From an uncultured Prevotellaceae bacterium (lineage in GTDB: Bacteria > Bacteroidota > Bacteroidia > Bacteroidales > Bacteroidaceae): a DNA stretch of 54,744 bases. Location: contig CADCBZ010000039.1 in NCBI GenBank assembly GCA_902799765.1, positions 1-54,744 of the forward strand. Reading direction: 5' to 3'. The notes beneath the pieces are model-generated. The model had not been told where the DNA came from. It ran no database searches and was given only the letters and a program-made list of their open reading frames with translations. Shown piece by piece: positions 1-7,598 of this stretch (its first letter is position 1; every line of letters starts with the position of its first letter). The translations under genes were made by a program, and so were the position numbers.

Positions 1-65
1 CTCAATGCATCCAAGACATCGAGAAATCGACCAAAAGCCTGCATTTTTTCCTCTTTTGTGTGCAT
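1..65 (-). CDS. mazG: Nucleoside triphosphate pyrophosphohydrolase MazG, N-terminus only
   Basis: Reading the minus strand from an ATG at 65 gives 21 residues, beginning MHTKEEKMQAFGRFLDVLDA, before the window edge. This matches the start of Bacteroidales MazG proteins, where a similar stretch precedes the LREKCPWD motif. MazG hydrolyses non-canonical or excess NTPs. The gene is divergent from valS, and a perfect promoter element lies 19 nt upstream of its start. The call rests on a short remembered N-terminal pattern, so it is moderately secure. Confidence 0.6.
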   Translation of the reverse strand, partial: MHTKEEKMQAFGRFLDVLDAL

Positions 66-84
66 AAATCATTAATTAATGTGG

Positions 85-92
85 CAAAGATA
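85..92 (-). promoter_or_regulatory. Promoter -7 element TATCTTTG for mazG
   Basis: On the minus strand this octamer reads TATCTTTG, a perfect match to the Bacteroidota TAnnTTTG element, and lies shortly before the mazG start. Confidence 0.65.
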
Positions 93-98
93 CAAAAT

Positions 99-122
99 AA
101 TTGAGAATTGAGAATTGAGAAT
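99..122. repeat. Three tandem AATTGAG heptamers
   Basis: AATTGAG occurs three times head to tail (99-105, 106-112, 113-119), followed by AAT. It sits between the divergent mazG and valS promoters. No function is visible beyond being an AT-rich spacer. Confidence 0.8.
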
Positions 123-135
123 AAGGATTTTTTTA

Positions 136-143
136 TAATTTTG
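136..143 (+). promoter_or_regulatory. Promoter -7 element TAATTTTG for valS
   Basis: TAATTTTG matches TAnnTTTG and lies 32 nt upstream of the valS ATG. Confidence 0.65.
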
Positions 144-175
144 CACCGATTTTAGAGAATAAACATCATATATAT

Positions 176-2878
176 ATGGAATTAGCTAGTAAATATGACC
201 CAAAAGAGGTCGAAGGAAAGTGGTATCAGTATTGGCTGGACCACAAACTTTTCTCAAGTAAGCCCGACGGACGCGAGCCATATACGATCGTGATTCCGCC
301 GCCCAACGTGACAGGTGTGTTACACATGGGCCACATGCTGAACAATACGATTCAGGATATTCTGGTGCGTCGTGCCCGAATGGAAGGTAAGAACGCCTTG
401 TGGGTACCTGGCACTGATCACGCCTCTATTGCTACTGAGGCCAAGGTGGTGAAGAAACTTGCCGGTGAGGGTATCAAGAAGCGCGACCTGACTCGTGAGC
501 AGTTCCTGGAGCATGCCTGGGACTGGACACACGAGCATGGTGGCATCATTCTGAAGCAATTGCGCCGTCTGGGTGCCAGCTGCGACTGGGACCGTACAGC
601 CTTCACGATGGACGAGAAGCGCTCAGAGAGTGTGATCAAGGTGTTTGTGGATCTCTATAACAAGGGTCTCATCTATCGCGGACTCCGTATGGTGAACTGG
701 GATCCGAAAGCACTCACTGCACTTTCTACCGAGGAGGTGATCTATAAGGAAGAGCAGAGTCATCTGTTCCATCTGAAATATTATGTGGCAGACCTGAAGA
801 CTCTTGATAATGAGGAGGCACTGAAGGCTGAGGGCAACATCATCCACAAGGATGAGAAAGGCTACTACGCAGTGGTGGCTACCACCCGTCCTGAGACCAT
901 CATGGGTGATACCGCTATGTGTATCAACCCCAAGGATCCCAAGAACCAATGGCTAAAGGGCCGCAAGGTGATTGTTCCTCTCGTGAACCGTGTGATTCCC
1001 GTCATCGAGGACCGCTACGTGGATATCGAGTTCGGTACAGGATGTCTGAAGGTGACACCGGCTCACGATACCAACGACTATATGTTGGGTAAGACTCATA
1101 ACCTTGAGACCATAGACATCTTCAATGCCGACGGAACCATCTCAGAACAGAGTCCTATCTACGTAGGTATGGACCGTATGGACTGCCGCAAGCAGATTGC
1201 CAAGGATCTGCAGGAAGCAGGATTGATGGAGCGTATCGAGGACTATACCAATAAGGTGGGCTATTCTGAGCGTAACCCCGATACCGCCATCGAGCCCCGT
1301 CTCTCACTGCAGTGGTTCCTGAAGATGAAGCACTTTGCCGACATCGCCCTGCCCCCAGTGCTGAACGATGAGCTGAAGTTCTATCCTCAGAAATATGTCA
1401 ACACCTATAAGAACTGGCTCGAAAACATCCAAGACTGGTGTATCTCCCGTCAGTTGTGGTGGGGTCACCGCATTCCTGCCTACTATTACAATGAGGAAGG
1501 CGACTTCGTTGTTGCTGAGACCCGTGAGAAGGCTCTGAAACTGGCACAGGAGAAAGATCCGAAGATTACGGATGATGACCTGCGCCAGGAAGAGGATGCC
1601 CTCGACACTTGGTTCTCCTCATGGCTCTGGCCCATCTCCCTTTTCGACGCCATCAACAATCCTGGCAACGAGGAGATCAAGTATTACTATCCCACATCTG
1701 TTCTCGTTACAGGGCCGGATATTATCTTCTTCTGGGTTGCCCGTATGATTATGGCCGGTTATGAGTATATTGGCGACATGCCATTCAGAAGCGTTTACTT
1801 CACAGGTATCGTTCGCGATAAGCTGGGTCGTAAGATGTCGAAGTCATTAGGTAACTCACCTGATCCTATCGAACTGATCGAGAAGTTTGGTGCCGACGGT
1901 GTGCGTATGGGTATGATGCTCTCTGCACCTGCTGGTAACGATATCCTCTTCGACGAGGCACTCTGCGAACAAGGCCGCAACTTCAACAATAAGATCTGGA
2001 ATGCCTTCCGTCTCGTCAAGGGTTGGAAAGTGGCAGACATCGAACAGTCAGAGGCTGGCAAGATTGCCACCAAGTGGTTCGAGGCTAAGCTAAAGCAGAC
2101 CAATGCCGAGATTGACGACCTTTTCTCAAAGTATCGTATCTCCGAGGCCCTGATGGCTGTCTATAAGCTCTTCTGGGATGAGTTCTCAAGCTGGTACTTG
2201 GAGATGGTGAAGCCCGCCTATATCAATGGTGAGGCACAGCCCATCGACAAGACTACCTATGACAAGACTCTCGAGTTCTTCGAGATCCTGCTGAAGATGC
2301 TGCACCCCTTCATGCCGTTCATCACGGAGGAACTGTGGCAACACCTCTATGACCGTCAGGATGGCGAGAGCATCATGCGTGACAGCTTGAAACTCGCCGC
2401 TCCTACTGAGGCTGACGAGCAGCTCGCCGCCCAGATTGAGAGTGTGAAGCAGATTGTGTCAGGTGTACGTATGGTCCGTTCTTCAAAGAACATCGCCCCC
2501 AAGGAGCAGCTCGAGCTGCAGGTTATCAGCAGCAACCATTTCGAGGCATTCAACAATGTCATCGCCAAGATGGCTAACCTCAGCGCCATCAACGTGGTAG
2601 CAGAGAAGGATGCAACGGCTTCTGCTTTCATGGTAGGAACAGACGAGTTTGCAGTGCCCTTAGGCAACATGATTGACGTCGAGGCAGAGATTGCCAAGAT
2701 GGAAGCTCAGCTGCAACACCTCGAAGGTTTCCTGGCTGGTGTGAAGAAGAAACTCTCTAACGAACGCTTCGTAGCCAATGCCCCTGAGGCTGTTGTAGCC
2801 CTGGAACGCAAGAAGCAGAGTGACTCTGAGGAGAAGATTGCAGCCCTGAAAGAATCTATCGCCGCACTGAAAGGCTAA
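176..2878 (+). CDS. valS: Valine--tRNA ligase
   Basis: A class I aminoacyl-tRNA synthetase that charges tRNA-Val in the cytoplasm and edits mischarged threonine. The 900-residue length is normal for bacterial ValRS. The HIGH signature appears as HMGH at residues 50-53, within [13 protein letters not shown], and KMSKS at about 553-557. The editing domain (about 200-380) carries the TTRPET motif. The C-terminus (about 838-900) is the charged coiled-coil arm that contacts tRNA. ATG at 176 gives the family's usual N-terminus ([15 protein letters not shown]). The gene is monocistronic, with its own promoter and a strong terminator just after the stop. Confidence 0.97.
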   Translation: MELASKYDPKEVEGKWYQYWLDHKLFSSKPDGREPYTIVIPPPNVTGVLHMGHMLNNTIQDILVRRARMEGKNALWVPGTDHASIATEAKVVKKLAGEGIKKRDLTREQFLEHAWDWTHEHGGIILKQLRRLGASCDWDRTAFTMDEKRSESVIKVFVDLYNKGLIYRGLRMVNWDPKALTALSTEEVIYKEEQSHLFHLKYYVADLKTLDNEEALKAEGNIIHKDEKGYYAVVATTRPETIMGDTAMCINPKDPKNQWLKGRKVIVPLVNRVIPVIEDRYVDIEFGTGCLKVTPAHDTNDYMLGKTHNLETIDIFNADGTISEQSPIYVGMDRMDCRKQIAKDLQEAGLMERIEDYTNKVGYSERNPDTAIEPRLSLQWFLKMKHFADIALPPVLNDELKFYPQKYVNTYKNWLENIQDWCISRQLWWGHRIPAYYYNEEGDFVVAETREKALKLAQEKDPKITDDDLRQEEDALDTWFSSWLWPISLFDAINNPGNEEIKYYYPTSVLVTGPDIIFFWVARMIMAGYEYIGDMPFRSVYFTGIVRDKLGRKMSKSLGNSPDPIELIEKFGADGVRMGMMLSAPAGNDILFDEALCEQGRNFNNKIWNAFRLVKGWKVADIEQSEAGKIATKWFEAKLKQTNAEIDDLFSKYRISEALMAVYKLFWDEFSSWYLEMVKPAYINGEAQPIDKTTYDKTLEFFEILLKMLHPFMPFITEELWQHLYDRQDGESIMRDSLKLAAPTEADEQLAAQIESVKQIVSGVRMVRSSKNIAPKEQLELQVISSNHFEAFNNVIAKMANLSAINVVAEKDATASAFMVGTDEFAVPLGNMIDVEAEIAKMEAQLQHLEGFLAGVKKKLSNERFVANAPEAVVALERKKQSDSEEKIAALKESIAALKG

Positions 2879-2898
2879 ATAGAAATAGTATCCAAAAG

Positions 2899-2932
2899 TA
2901 AAGCCCCGCTAACCAGCGAGGCTTTATTTTTT
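2899..2932. terminator. Bidirectional rho-independent terminator between valS and the DUF4293 gene
   Basis: The arms TAAAGCCCCGCT (2899-2910) and AGCGAGGCTTTA (2915-2926) form a 12-pair stem with one mismatch and a 4-nt AACC loop. A T-run follows on the plus strand and an A-rich tract precedes, so it can serve both convergent genes. Confidence 0.85.
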
Positions 2933-3392
2933 ATCGGATGCGATCCATTGATCGTACTAACTTCTCATCAGCATTAATAGCGCGACGCGCCATTAAATAT
3001 AATATGAACGCGATAGCAGGGAACACAGCAGGCCATGTGGGTCGGAAATCAACTGTGCCCCAGGTCTTGTCGCCTACCGTCTGACTGACGACGAAGTAAC
3101 AAACATACCATCCTACAATCAGCAAGGCATTGAACAGGCAGAAGAGAGCCTGTATCTTACGATTGCGATAGAGGAAGATGGTATAGGTGGCAATCACCGT
3201 TGTTGGCAACAGCACGGCAAACAGTGGCCATGTGTCGAAATGATGCTTGCCCAACGGATCGGTGAACCACAGGTTGTACACACGTGCCACCTCAAGACCT
3301 GCTGCCTTGAAGGAACCGATCTGCATACAAAGACAAATGACGGTCATCACGATGGCCGCCAAGAGGAAAAGTGTCTGTTTGCGTTGAATCAT
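2931..3392 (-). CDS. DUF4293-family four-helix membrane protein
   Basis: A 153-residue inner-membrane protein of unknown function. It begins MIQRKQTLFLLAAIVMTV, the typical start of the Bacteroidota DUF4293 family (MIQR, then a hydrophobic helix). Four membrane segments are evident, at about residues 6-24, 52-73, 81-103 and 121-138, ending in a short basic tail. It is last in the bamD-rpoZ-DUF4293 operon, 12 nt after rpoZ. The link to omega and BamD is recurrent in this group as far as I recall, but it does not give a function. Confidence 0.8.
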   Translation of the reverse strand: MIQRKQTLFLLAAIVMTVICLCMQIGSFKAAGLEVARVYNLWFTDPLGKHHFDTWPLFAVLLPTTVIATYTIFLYRNRKIQALFCLFNALLIVGWYVCYFVVSQTVGDKTWGTVDFRPTWPAVFPAIAFILYLMARRAINADEKLVRSMDRIR

Positions 3393-3404
3393 GACACTAA
3401 ACTA

Positions 3405-3743
3405 TTAATTCTCTTCAGAAGAGATGTCACGGGTGGGGTCACGCCAATAGACCTTGTCCTCGACAAACTCCTGTGTAGCGAGCAATGTGGGCTTCGGCAA
3501 CTTCTCATAATAGCGAGAGATCTCAATCTGCTCACGGTTCTCGAACACCTCCTCGAGACTATCGTTATAAGAGGCAAACTCTGCCAACTTCTTACTCAGG
3601 TCTTCCTTGATCTGAACACTGATCTGATTAGCGCGCTTTGCGATAATGGCAACACTCTCGTAGATATTGCCCGTGTCATCGCAAAGATCCATGATGTTAC
3701 GGGTTACGGTATTAACCGGTGCTTTTGATTTCTTATAATCCAT
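3405..3743 (-). CDS. rpoZ: RNA polymerase omega subunit, Rpb6 type
   Basis: A 112-residue homologue of the Rpb6/omega subunit that helps fold and hold beta-prime in RNA polymerase. The diagnostic segment is YESVAIIAKRANQIS (about residues 29-43), followed by KEDLSKKLAEFAS. This is the diverged Bacteroidota form, often annotated only as a hypothetical or RNA polymerase Rpb6 protein. It lies 22 nt downstream of bamD and 12 nt upstream of the DUF4293 gene, in one minus-strand operon. Confidence 0.85.
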   Translation of the reverse strand: MDYKKSKAPVNTVTRNIMDLCDDTGNIYESVAIIAKRANQISVQIKEDLSKKLAEFASYNDSLEEVFENREQIEISRYYEKLPKPTLLATQEFVEDKVYWRDPTRDISSEEN

Positions 3744-3765
3744 ACTTTTATTTTGAACTTATATC

Positions 3766-4593
3766 TTAATCTTTAATCACTTTCTTACACTTGGCAATGT
3801 ACTTCTCAGCTAGAGCCACGTTCTTCGACTCCGGGAACTCGTTGATGAATCCATAACACTCATCCTCGGCATCACGATAACGCTCCACACGTTTCACATG
3901 AGTACTGTTCTCTGCCAACTGGAACTTACTCTTCATGATGAGCAGCATGAACTCCTCACGCAGATTGCAGTAAGGATAGCTCTTCAAGGCATTCTGAGCC
4001 GTGACGATACTGGCGGTATAGTTACTCTCATCGTTAGAGTTGATGTTTCCGAAATATCCACCTAAATTGTAATAGAGCTCCGCAGCCAGATACTCCTTAC
4101 GGATCAGCTTGTCGTAAAGCTCATACAGACGGTCCTGAGCACGGGCACGCAGTTTGGAATCAGGATAAAGATCCATGAACTGCTGATAGGCCGTAATGGC
4201 ACCATTCGTAGGCGATTGATCCAGACGTGGTTCCGGAGAACTTTCATAGTACGCCTCACCAACATAGAAGGCAGCTTGCTCAGCAAAGTTTCCACGCGGA
4301 TAGCTGGAACCGTATTTCTTGAATGTCTCTGAGGCAGCCTCATAATCCTGGTTGTTATACTGCGCCATAGCCAACATATACAAACACTCCTGTGCCTCGT
4401 CGGAACCTTTCTTAATGGTTACCAGTTCTTCCAACAGCGTGATAGCATGCTGGAACTTTCCATTCGCAAAGCATTCCTTGGCAAATTCGTATTTGGCTTC
4501 GTTGTCGCCGTACTTATAAACGGCATTAAACTCCGACTTACAGCCAGTAAGCAGGAGTGCCATACATGAGAGGATGAGGATACATTTCTTCAT
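3766..4593 (-). CDS. bamD: Outer-membrane assembly lipoprotein BamD
   Basis: An essential TPR lipoprotein of the BAM complex that inserts beta-barrel proteins into the outer membrane. ATG at 4593 gives MKKCILILSCMALLLTGC, a lipoprotein signal with lipobox LTGC, followed by tetratricopeptide-like repeats typical of BamD (YEFAKECFANGKFQHAITLL). Length is 275 residues. An in-frame TTG 12 nt further upstream falls inside the promoter element and is rejected. First gene of the bamD-rpoZ-DUF4293 operon. Only 9 nt separate the promoter element from the ATG, so the leader must be extremely short. Confidence 0.9.
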   Translation of the reverse strand: MKKCILILSCMALLLTGCKSEFNAVYKYGDNEAKYEFAKECFANGKFQHAITLLEELVTIKKGSDEAQECLYMLAMAQYNNQDYEAASETFKKYGSSYPRGNFAEQAAFYVGEAYYESSPEPRLDQSPTNGAITAYQQFMDLYPDSKLRARAQDRLYELYDKLIRKEYLAAELYYNLGGYFGNINSNDESNYTASIVTAQNALKSYPYCNLREEFMLLIMKSKFQLAENSTHVKRVERYRDAEDECYGFINEFPESKNVALAEKYIAKCKKVIKD

Positions 4594-4602
4594 ATCGGGG
4601 TG

Positions 4603-4610
4603 CAAAGTTA
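4603..4610 (-). promoter_or_regulatory. Promoter -7 element TAACTTTG for the bamD operon
   Basis: TAACTTTG on the minus strand, ending 9 nt before the bamD ATG. Confidence 0.7.
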
Positions 4611-4694
4611 CATATTTTTTGGTACGTACAACGCGTAAGACACACTTTTTTTCAAAAAATTAATAATAAAAGGCATATTCTACGGCAATTTTAC

Positions 4695-4702
4695 TATCTT
4701 TG
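4695..4702 (+). promoter_or_regulatory. Promoter -7 element TATCTTTG for uvrB
   Basis: A perfect TAnnTTTG element whose last base is 9 nt before the uvrB ATG at 4712. Confidence 0.7.
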
Positions 4703-4711
4703 CAACTTGTT

Positions 4712-6733
4712 ATGGGAAATTTCATTCTTACATCAGACTATAAGCCGACAGGTGATCAGCCCGAGGCAATCAGAGAACTGACAGACGGTATTGAGCGCGG
4801 TGACAAGGCACAAGTACTGTTAGGTGTCACTGGTTCAGGTAAGACGTTTACGATGGCAAATGTCATCGCCAACTGCAACCGTCCAACCCTGATTCTGAGT
4901 CACAACAAGACATTAGCGCACCAGCTGTATGTGGAGATGAAGGAGTTTTTCCCTCAGAATGCGGTTGAGTATTATGTCAGCTATTACGACTACTACCAGC
5001 CAGAAGCCTATCTGCCCACAACGGATACCTACATCGAGAAAGATCTCTCTATCAATGACGAGATTGACCGTCTGAGATTATCAGCCGTATCTAACTTACT
5101 CTCAGGAAGAAAAGATGTAGTCGTTGTAGCATCAGTTTCATGTATTTATGGTATGGGAAGTCCTGTAGCCCTGCAGGAAAATGTCATCGAACTACACGTA
5201 GGTCAGAAGCTGGATCGTAACGCTTTGTTAAGGAAATTAGTCCAGTCTCTCTATGTCCGCAATGACCTTGATCTGCAACGTGGCAACTTCCGTGTGAAAG
5301 GTGATACGGTGGATATCGCGATGGCCTATAGTGAGGTGGTGCTGCGTGTCACTTTCTGGGACGATGAGATCGATGCCCTCGAGGAAGTGGATGCCGTAAC
5401 TTTCGACCGACTGGCACGTTTTGAAGAATACAAGCTCTATCCAGCCAACCTCTTCATGACCTCTCAAGAACAGACGAACATCGCTATCCATCAGATACAG
5501 GACGATCTCGTACAGCAGATTGCTTTCTTCCAGGAGGCTGGCGACCCCATCAAAGCCCAGCGCATCAAGGAGCGTGTGGAATATGATATGGAGATGATCA
5601 AGGAACTGGGCCACTGCTCAGGTATCGAGAACTACAGCCGCTATTTCGACGGACGAAAGGCGGGTGAACGCCCCTATTGTCTCCTCGACTTCTTCCCCGA
5701 TGACTTTATCCTCTTCATCGACGAGAGCCACGTGTCTGTGCCCCAGCTGAGTGCGATGTATGGCGGTGACCGCAGTCGTAAGCGTAACCTGGTGGAATAC
5801 GGCTTCCGTCTGCCTGCAGCCTTCGACAACCGTCCTTTGAGATTCGAGGAATTCCAGGAGATGGTGAACCAGGTGATCTATGTCAGTGCCACCCCAGCCG
5901 ACTTCGAACTGGCAGAGGCCGAGGGTGTGGTAGTGGAACAGGTGATCCGTCCTACGGGACTATTAGATCCTGATATTGAGGTACGTCCCAGTCAGAACCA
6001 GATTGATGACCTGATGGATGAGATCCAGACCCGCAGTCATCGCAATGAACGTGTGCTGGTAACCACTCTCACGAAACGTATGGCAGAAGAGCTTACCGCC
6101 TACCTTTTAGACCATGGGGTTCAAACCAACTATATCCACAGTGAGGTAAAGACACTGGAGCGTGTACAGATCCTCAACGATTTGCGACAGGGTGTCTATG
6201 ATGTGTTGGTGGGTGTGAACCTTCTGCGTGAAGGACTTGACTTACCAGAAGTATCCTTAGTGGCGATTCTCGATGCCGACAAAGAGGGTTTCCTGCGCAA
6301 TCACCGCAGTCTGACGCAGACGGCAGGACGTGCAGCCCGTAATGTGAACGGTAAGGTCATCATGTATGCTGATACCATTACCGCCTCCATGCAGCTGACT
6401 ATCGACGAGACCCGACGAAGAAGGGAGAAACAGATCCGATATAACGAGACCCACGGCATCACACCTAAGCAGATTGTGAAGAACATCAGCGCCGGCGCCC
6501 TCCAGAAGGAAGAGCGTGCCGATGTCAGGGAACTGCGTCGTGCCATGCAGGTGCCCAACGCCCAGATGGCAGCCGATCCGATTGTGGAACGTATGACCCG
6601 TCCGCAGCTTGAGAAGAGTATTGCAGAGACCACCCGATTGATGAAGGAGGCAGCCAAGAATCTCGACTTCCTGCAGGCCGCCCAGTATCGTGACGAGATC
6701 ATCAGACTACAGAAAGAACTGGAGTTGAAGTGA
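4712..6733 (+). CDS. uvrB: Excinuclease ABC subunit B
   Basis: The damage-verifying helicase-like subunit of UvrABC nucleotide excision repair. The 673-residue protein has Walker A GVTGSGKT (about 38-45), the beta-hairpin region rich in tyrosines (YYVSYYDYYQPEAYLP), the DESH box (FIDESHVSVPQL), helicase motifs through VGVNLLREGLDLPEVSL, and a C-terminal UVR motif that binds UvrC. I start at ATG 4712 (MGNFILTSDYKPTGDQP). An in-frame TTG at 4700 overlaps the promoter element and is not used. Divergent from bamD. Confidence 0.97.
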   Translation: MGNFILTSDYKPTGDQPEAIRELTDGIERGDKAQVLLGVTGSGKTFTMANVIANCNRPTLILSHNKTLAHQLYVEMKEFFPQNAVEYYVSYYDYYQPEAYLPTTDTYIEKDLSINDEIDRLRLSAVSNLLSGRKDVVVVASVSCIYGMGSPVALQENVIELHVGQKLDRNALLRKLVQSLYVRNDLDLQRGNFRVKGDTVDIAMAYSEVVLRVTFWDDEIDALEEVDAVTFDRLARFEEYKLYPANLFMTSQEQTNIAIHQIQDDLVQQIAFFQEAGDPIKAQRIKERVEYDMEMIKELGHCSGIENYSRYFDGRKAGERPYCLLDFFPDDFILFIDESHVSVPQLSAMYGGDRSRKRNLVEYGFRLPAAFDNRPLRFEEFQEMVNQVIYVSATPADFELAEAEGVVVEQVIRPTGLLDPDIEVRPSQNQIDDLMDEIQTRSHRNERVLVTTLTKRMAEELTAYLLDHGVQTNYIHSEVKTLERVQILNDLRQGVYDVLVGVNLLREGLDLPEVSLVAILDADKEGFLRNHRSLTQTAGRAARNVNGKVIMYADTITASMQLTIDETRRRREKQIRYNETHGITPKQIVKNISAGALQKEERADVRELRRAMQVPNAQMAADPIVERMTRPQLEKSIAETTRLMKEAAKNLDFLQAAQYRDEIIRLQKELELK

Positions 6734-6774
6734 AAAAGTATGTTAATCCTTGCAGGGTTATCAGATTTTATTCG

Positions 6775-6782
6775 TATTTTTG
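6775..6782 (+). promoter_or_regulatory. Promoter -7 element TATTTTTG for the DUF4468-porin operon
   Basis: TATTTTTG matches TAnnTTTG and lies 25 nt before the ATG at 6808. Confidence 0.65.
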
Positions 6783-6807
6783 CACACATAATCAAACAAT
6801 AGTCATT

Positions 6808-7425
6808 ATGAGAAAGTATTTTTTCGCCATATTGATGGCATTGCCTATGCTGGCAACAGCCCAGGACAACACTTGGGAAAGAATAGAGCAGGAACATGTA
6901 GAAGCAGCTAATCCCGATGCAAAATATCTGTTACCGGATGCTGTACCCGTTGTTGACGGTAAGGTTTGCTGGACCACTACCATCTCAGCTCCAGGGAAGT
7001 CTGCACAGCAGATCTTCGACATTCTGTTGGCACAATTAGAGAAGATGGTTAAGGAGCCTAATCAGATTGCAGGAAGTGCCATCGTAGTCAACGATTCCAA
7101 GAAACACGATTTAGGAGCTGTCTTCCACGAGTGGCTGGTCTTCAAGAGTGCTTCCCTCTCCTTCGACCGCACCAAATTCAATTTTACGATTGAGGCGAAG
7201 TGCTCCAATGAAAAGGTTGAGGTTATCATGAGCCGCATCACTTATGACTATGATTTGGATCGTGATCCGAAGCACTATACCGCCGAGGAATGGATTACCG
7301 ACGAGAATGCCGTCAACAAAGACCATACGAAGCTCTATCCCCTTTCTGCCAAGTTCCGCAGAAAGACCATCGACCGCAAGGACTTCATCTTCAATAAGTT
7401 TAATACGTTACTCAACGACAAGTAA
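6808..7425 (+). CDS. Secreted DUF4468-like protein
   Basis: A 205-residue exported protein. ATG at 6808 gives the signal peptide MRKYFFAILMALPMLATAQ. An earlier in-frame start would add a non-signal tail and overlap the promoter, so it is rejected. The mature part, with segments such as GKVCWTTTISAPGKSAQQIFD and a run of alternating hydrophobic strands, resembles Bacteroidales DUF4468 proteins, which have a TBP-like fold and no known function. It is the first gene of an operon with a tiny membrane protein and a porin, which points to an envelope role. Confidence 0.65.
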   Translation: MRKYFFAILMALPMLATAQDNTWERIEQEHVEAANPDAKYLLPDAVPVVDGKVCWTTTISAPGKSAQQIFDILLAQLEKMVKEPNQIAGSAIVVNDSKKHDLGAVFHEWLVFKSASLSFDRTKFNFTIEAKCSNEKVEVIMSRITYDYDLDRDPKHYTAEEWITDENAVNKDHTKLYPLSAKFRRKTIDRKDFIFNKFNTLLNDK

Positions 7426-7598
7426 TGAACAAGGACAAGATCCGCAACATTCTGAACATCATCTTCATGATCGGTGCTGTGGTGGGAGTGATTCTTTATC
7501 TCTCGAAGAATGAAGAGCGGCATTATCTCGGACTCTATATCATCTTGATTGCCATGTGCTTCAAGATTGCAGAATCATCAATGAGAATGATTAAATGA
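7425..7598 (+). CDS. 57-residue two-helix membrane protein
   Basis: A gene too short for most callers. ATG at 7425 shares its A with the TAA stop of the DUF4468-like gene, and its TGA at 7596-7598 overlaps the ATG of the porin at 7595. The product starts MNKDKIRNILNIIFMIG and has two hydrophobic stretches (about 9-25 and 34-48) separated by a charged turn, SKNEERHY. The start and stop overlaps on both sides imply translational coupling and argue that it is real. No function is recognised. It may be a small partner of the envelope proteins encoded around it. Confidence 0.75.
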   Translation: MNKDKIRNILNIIFMIGAVVGVILYLSKNEERHYLGLYIILIAMCFKIAESSMRMIK

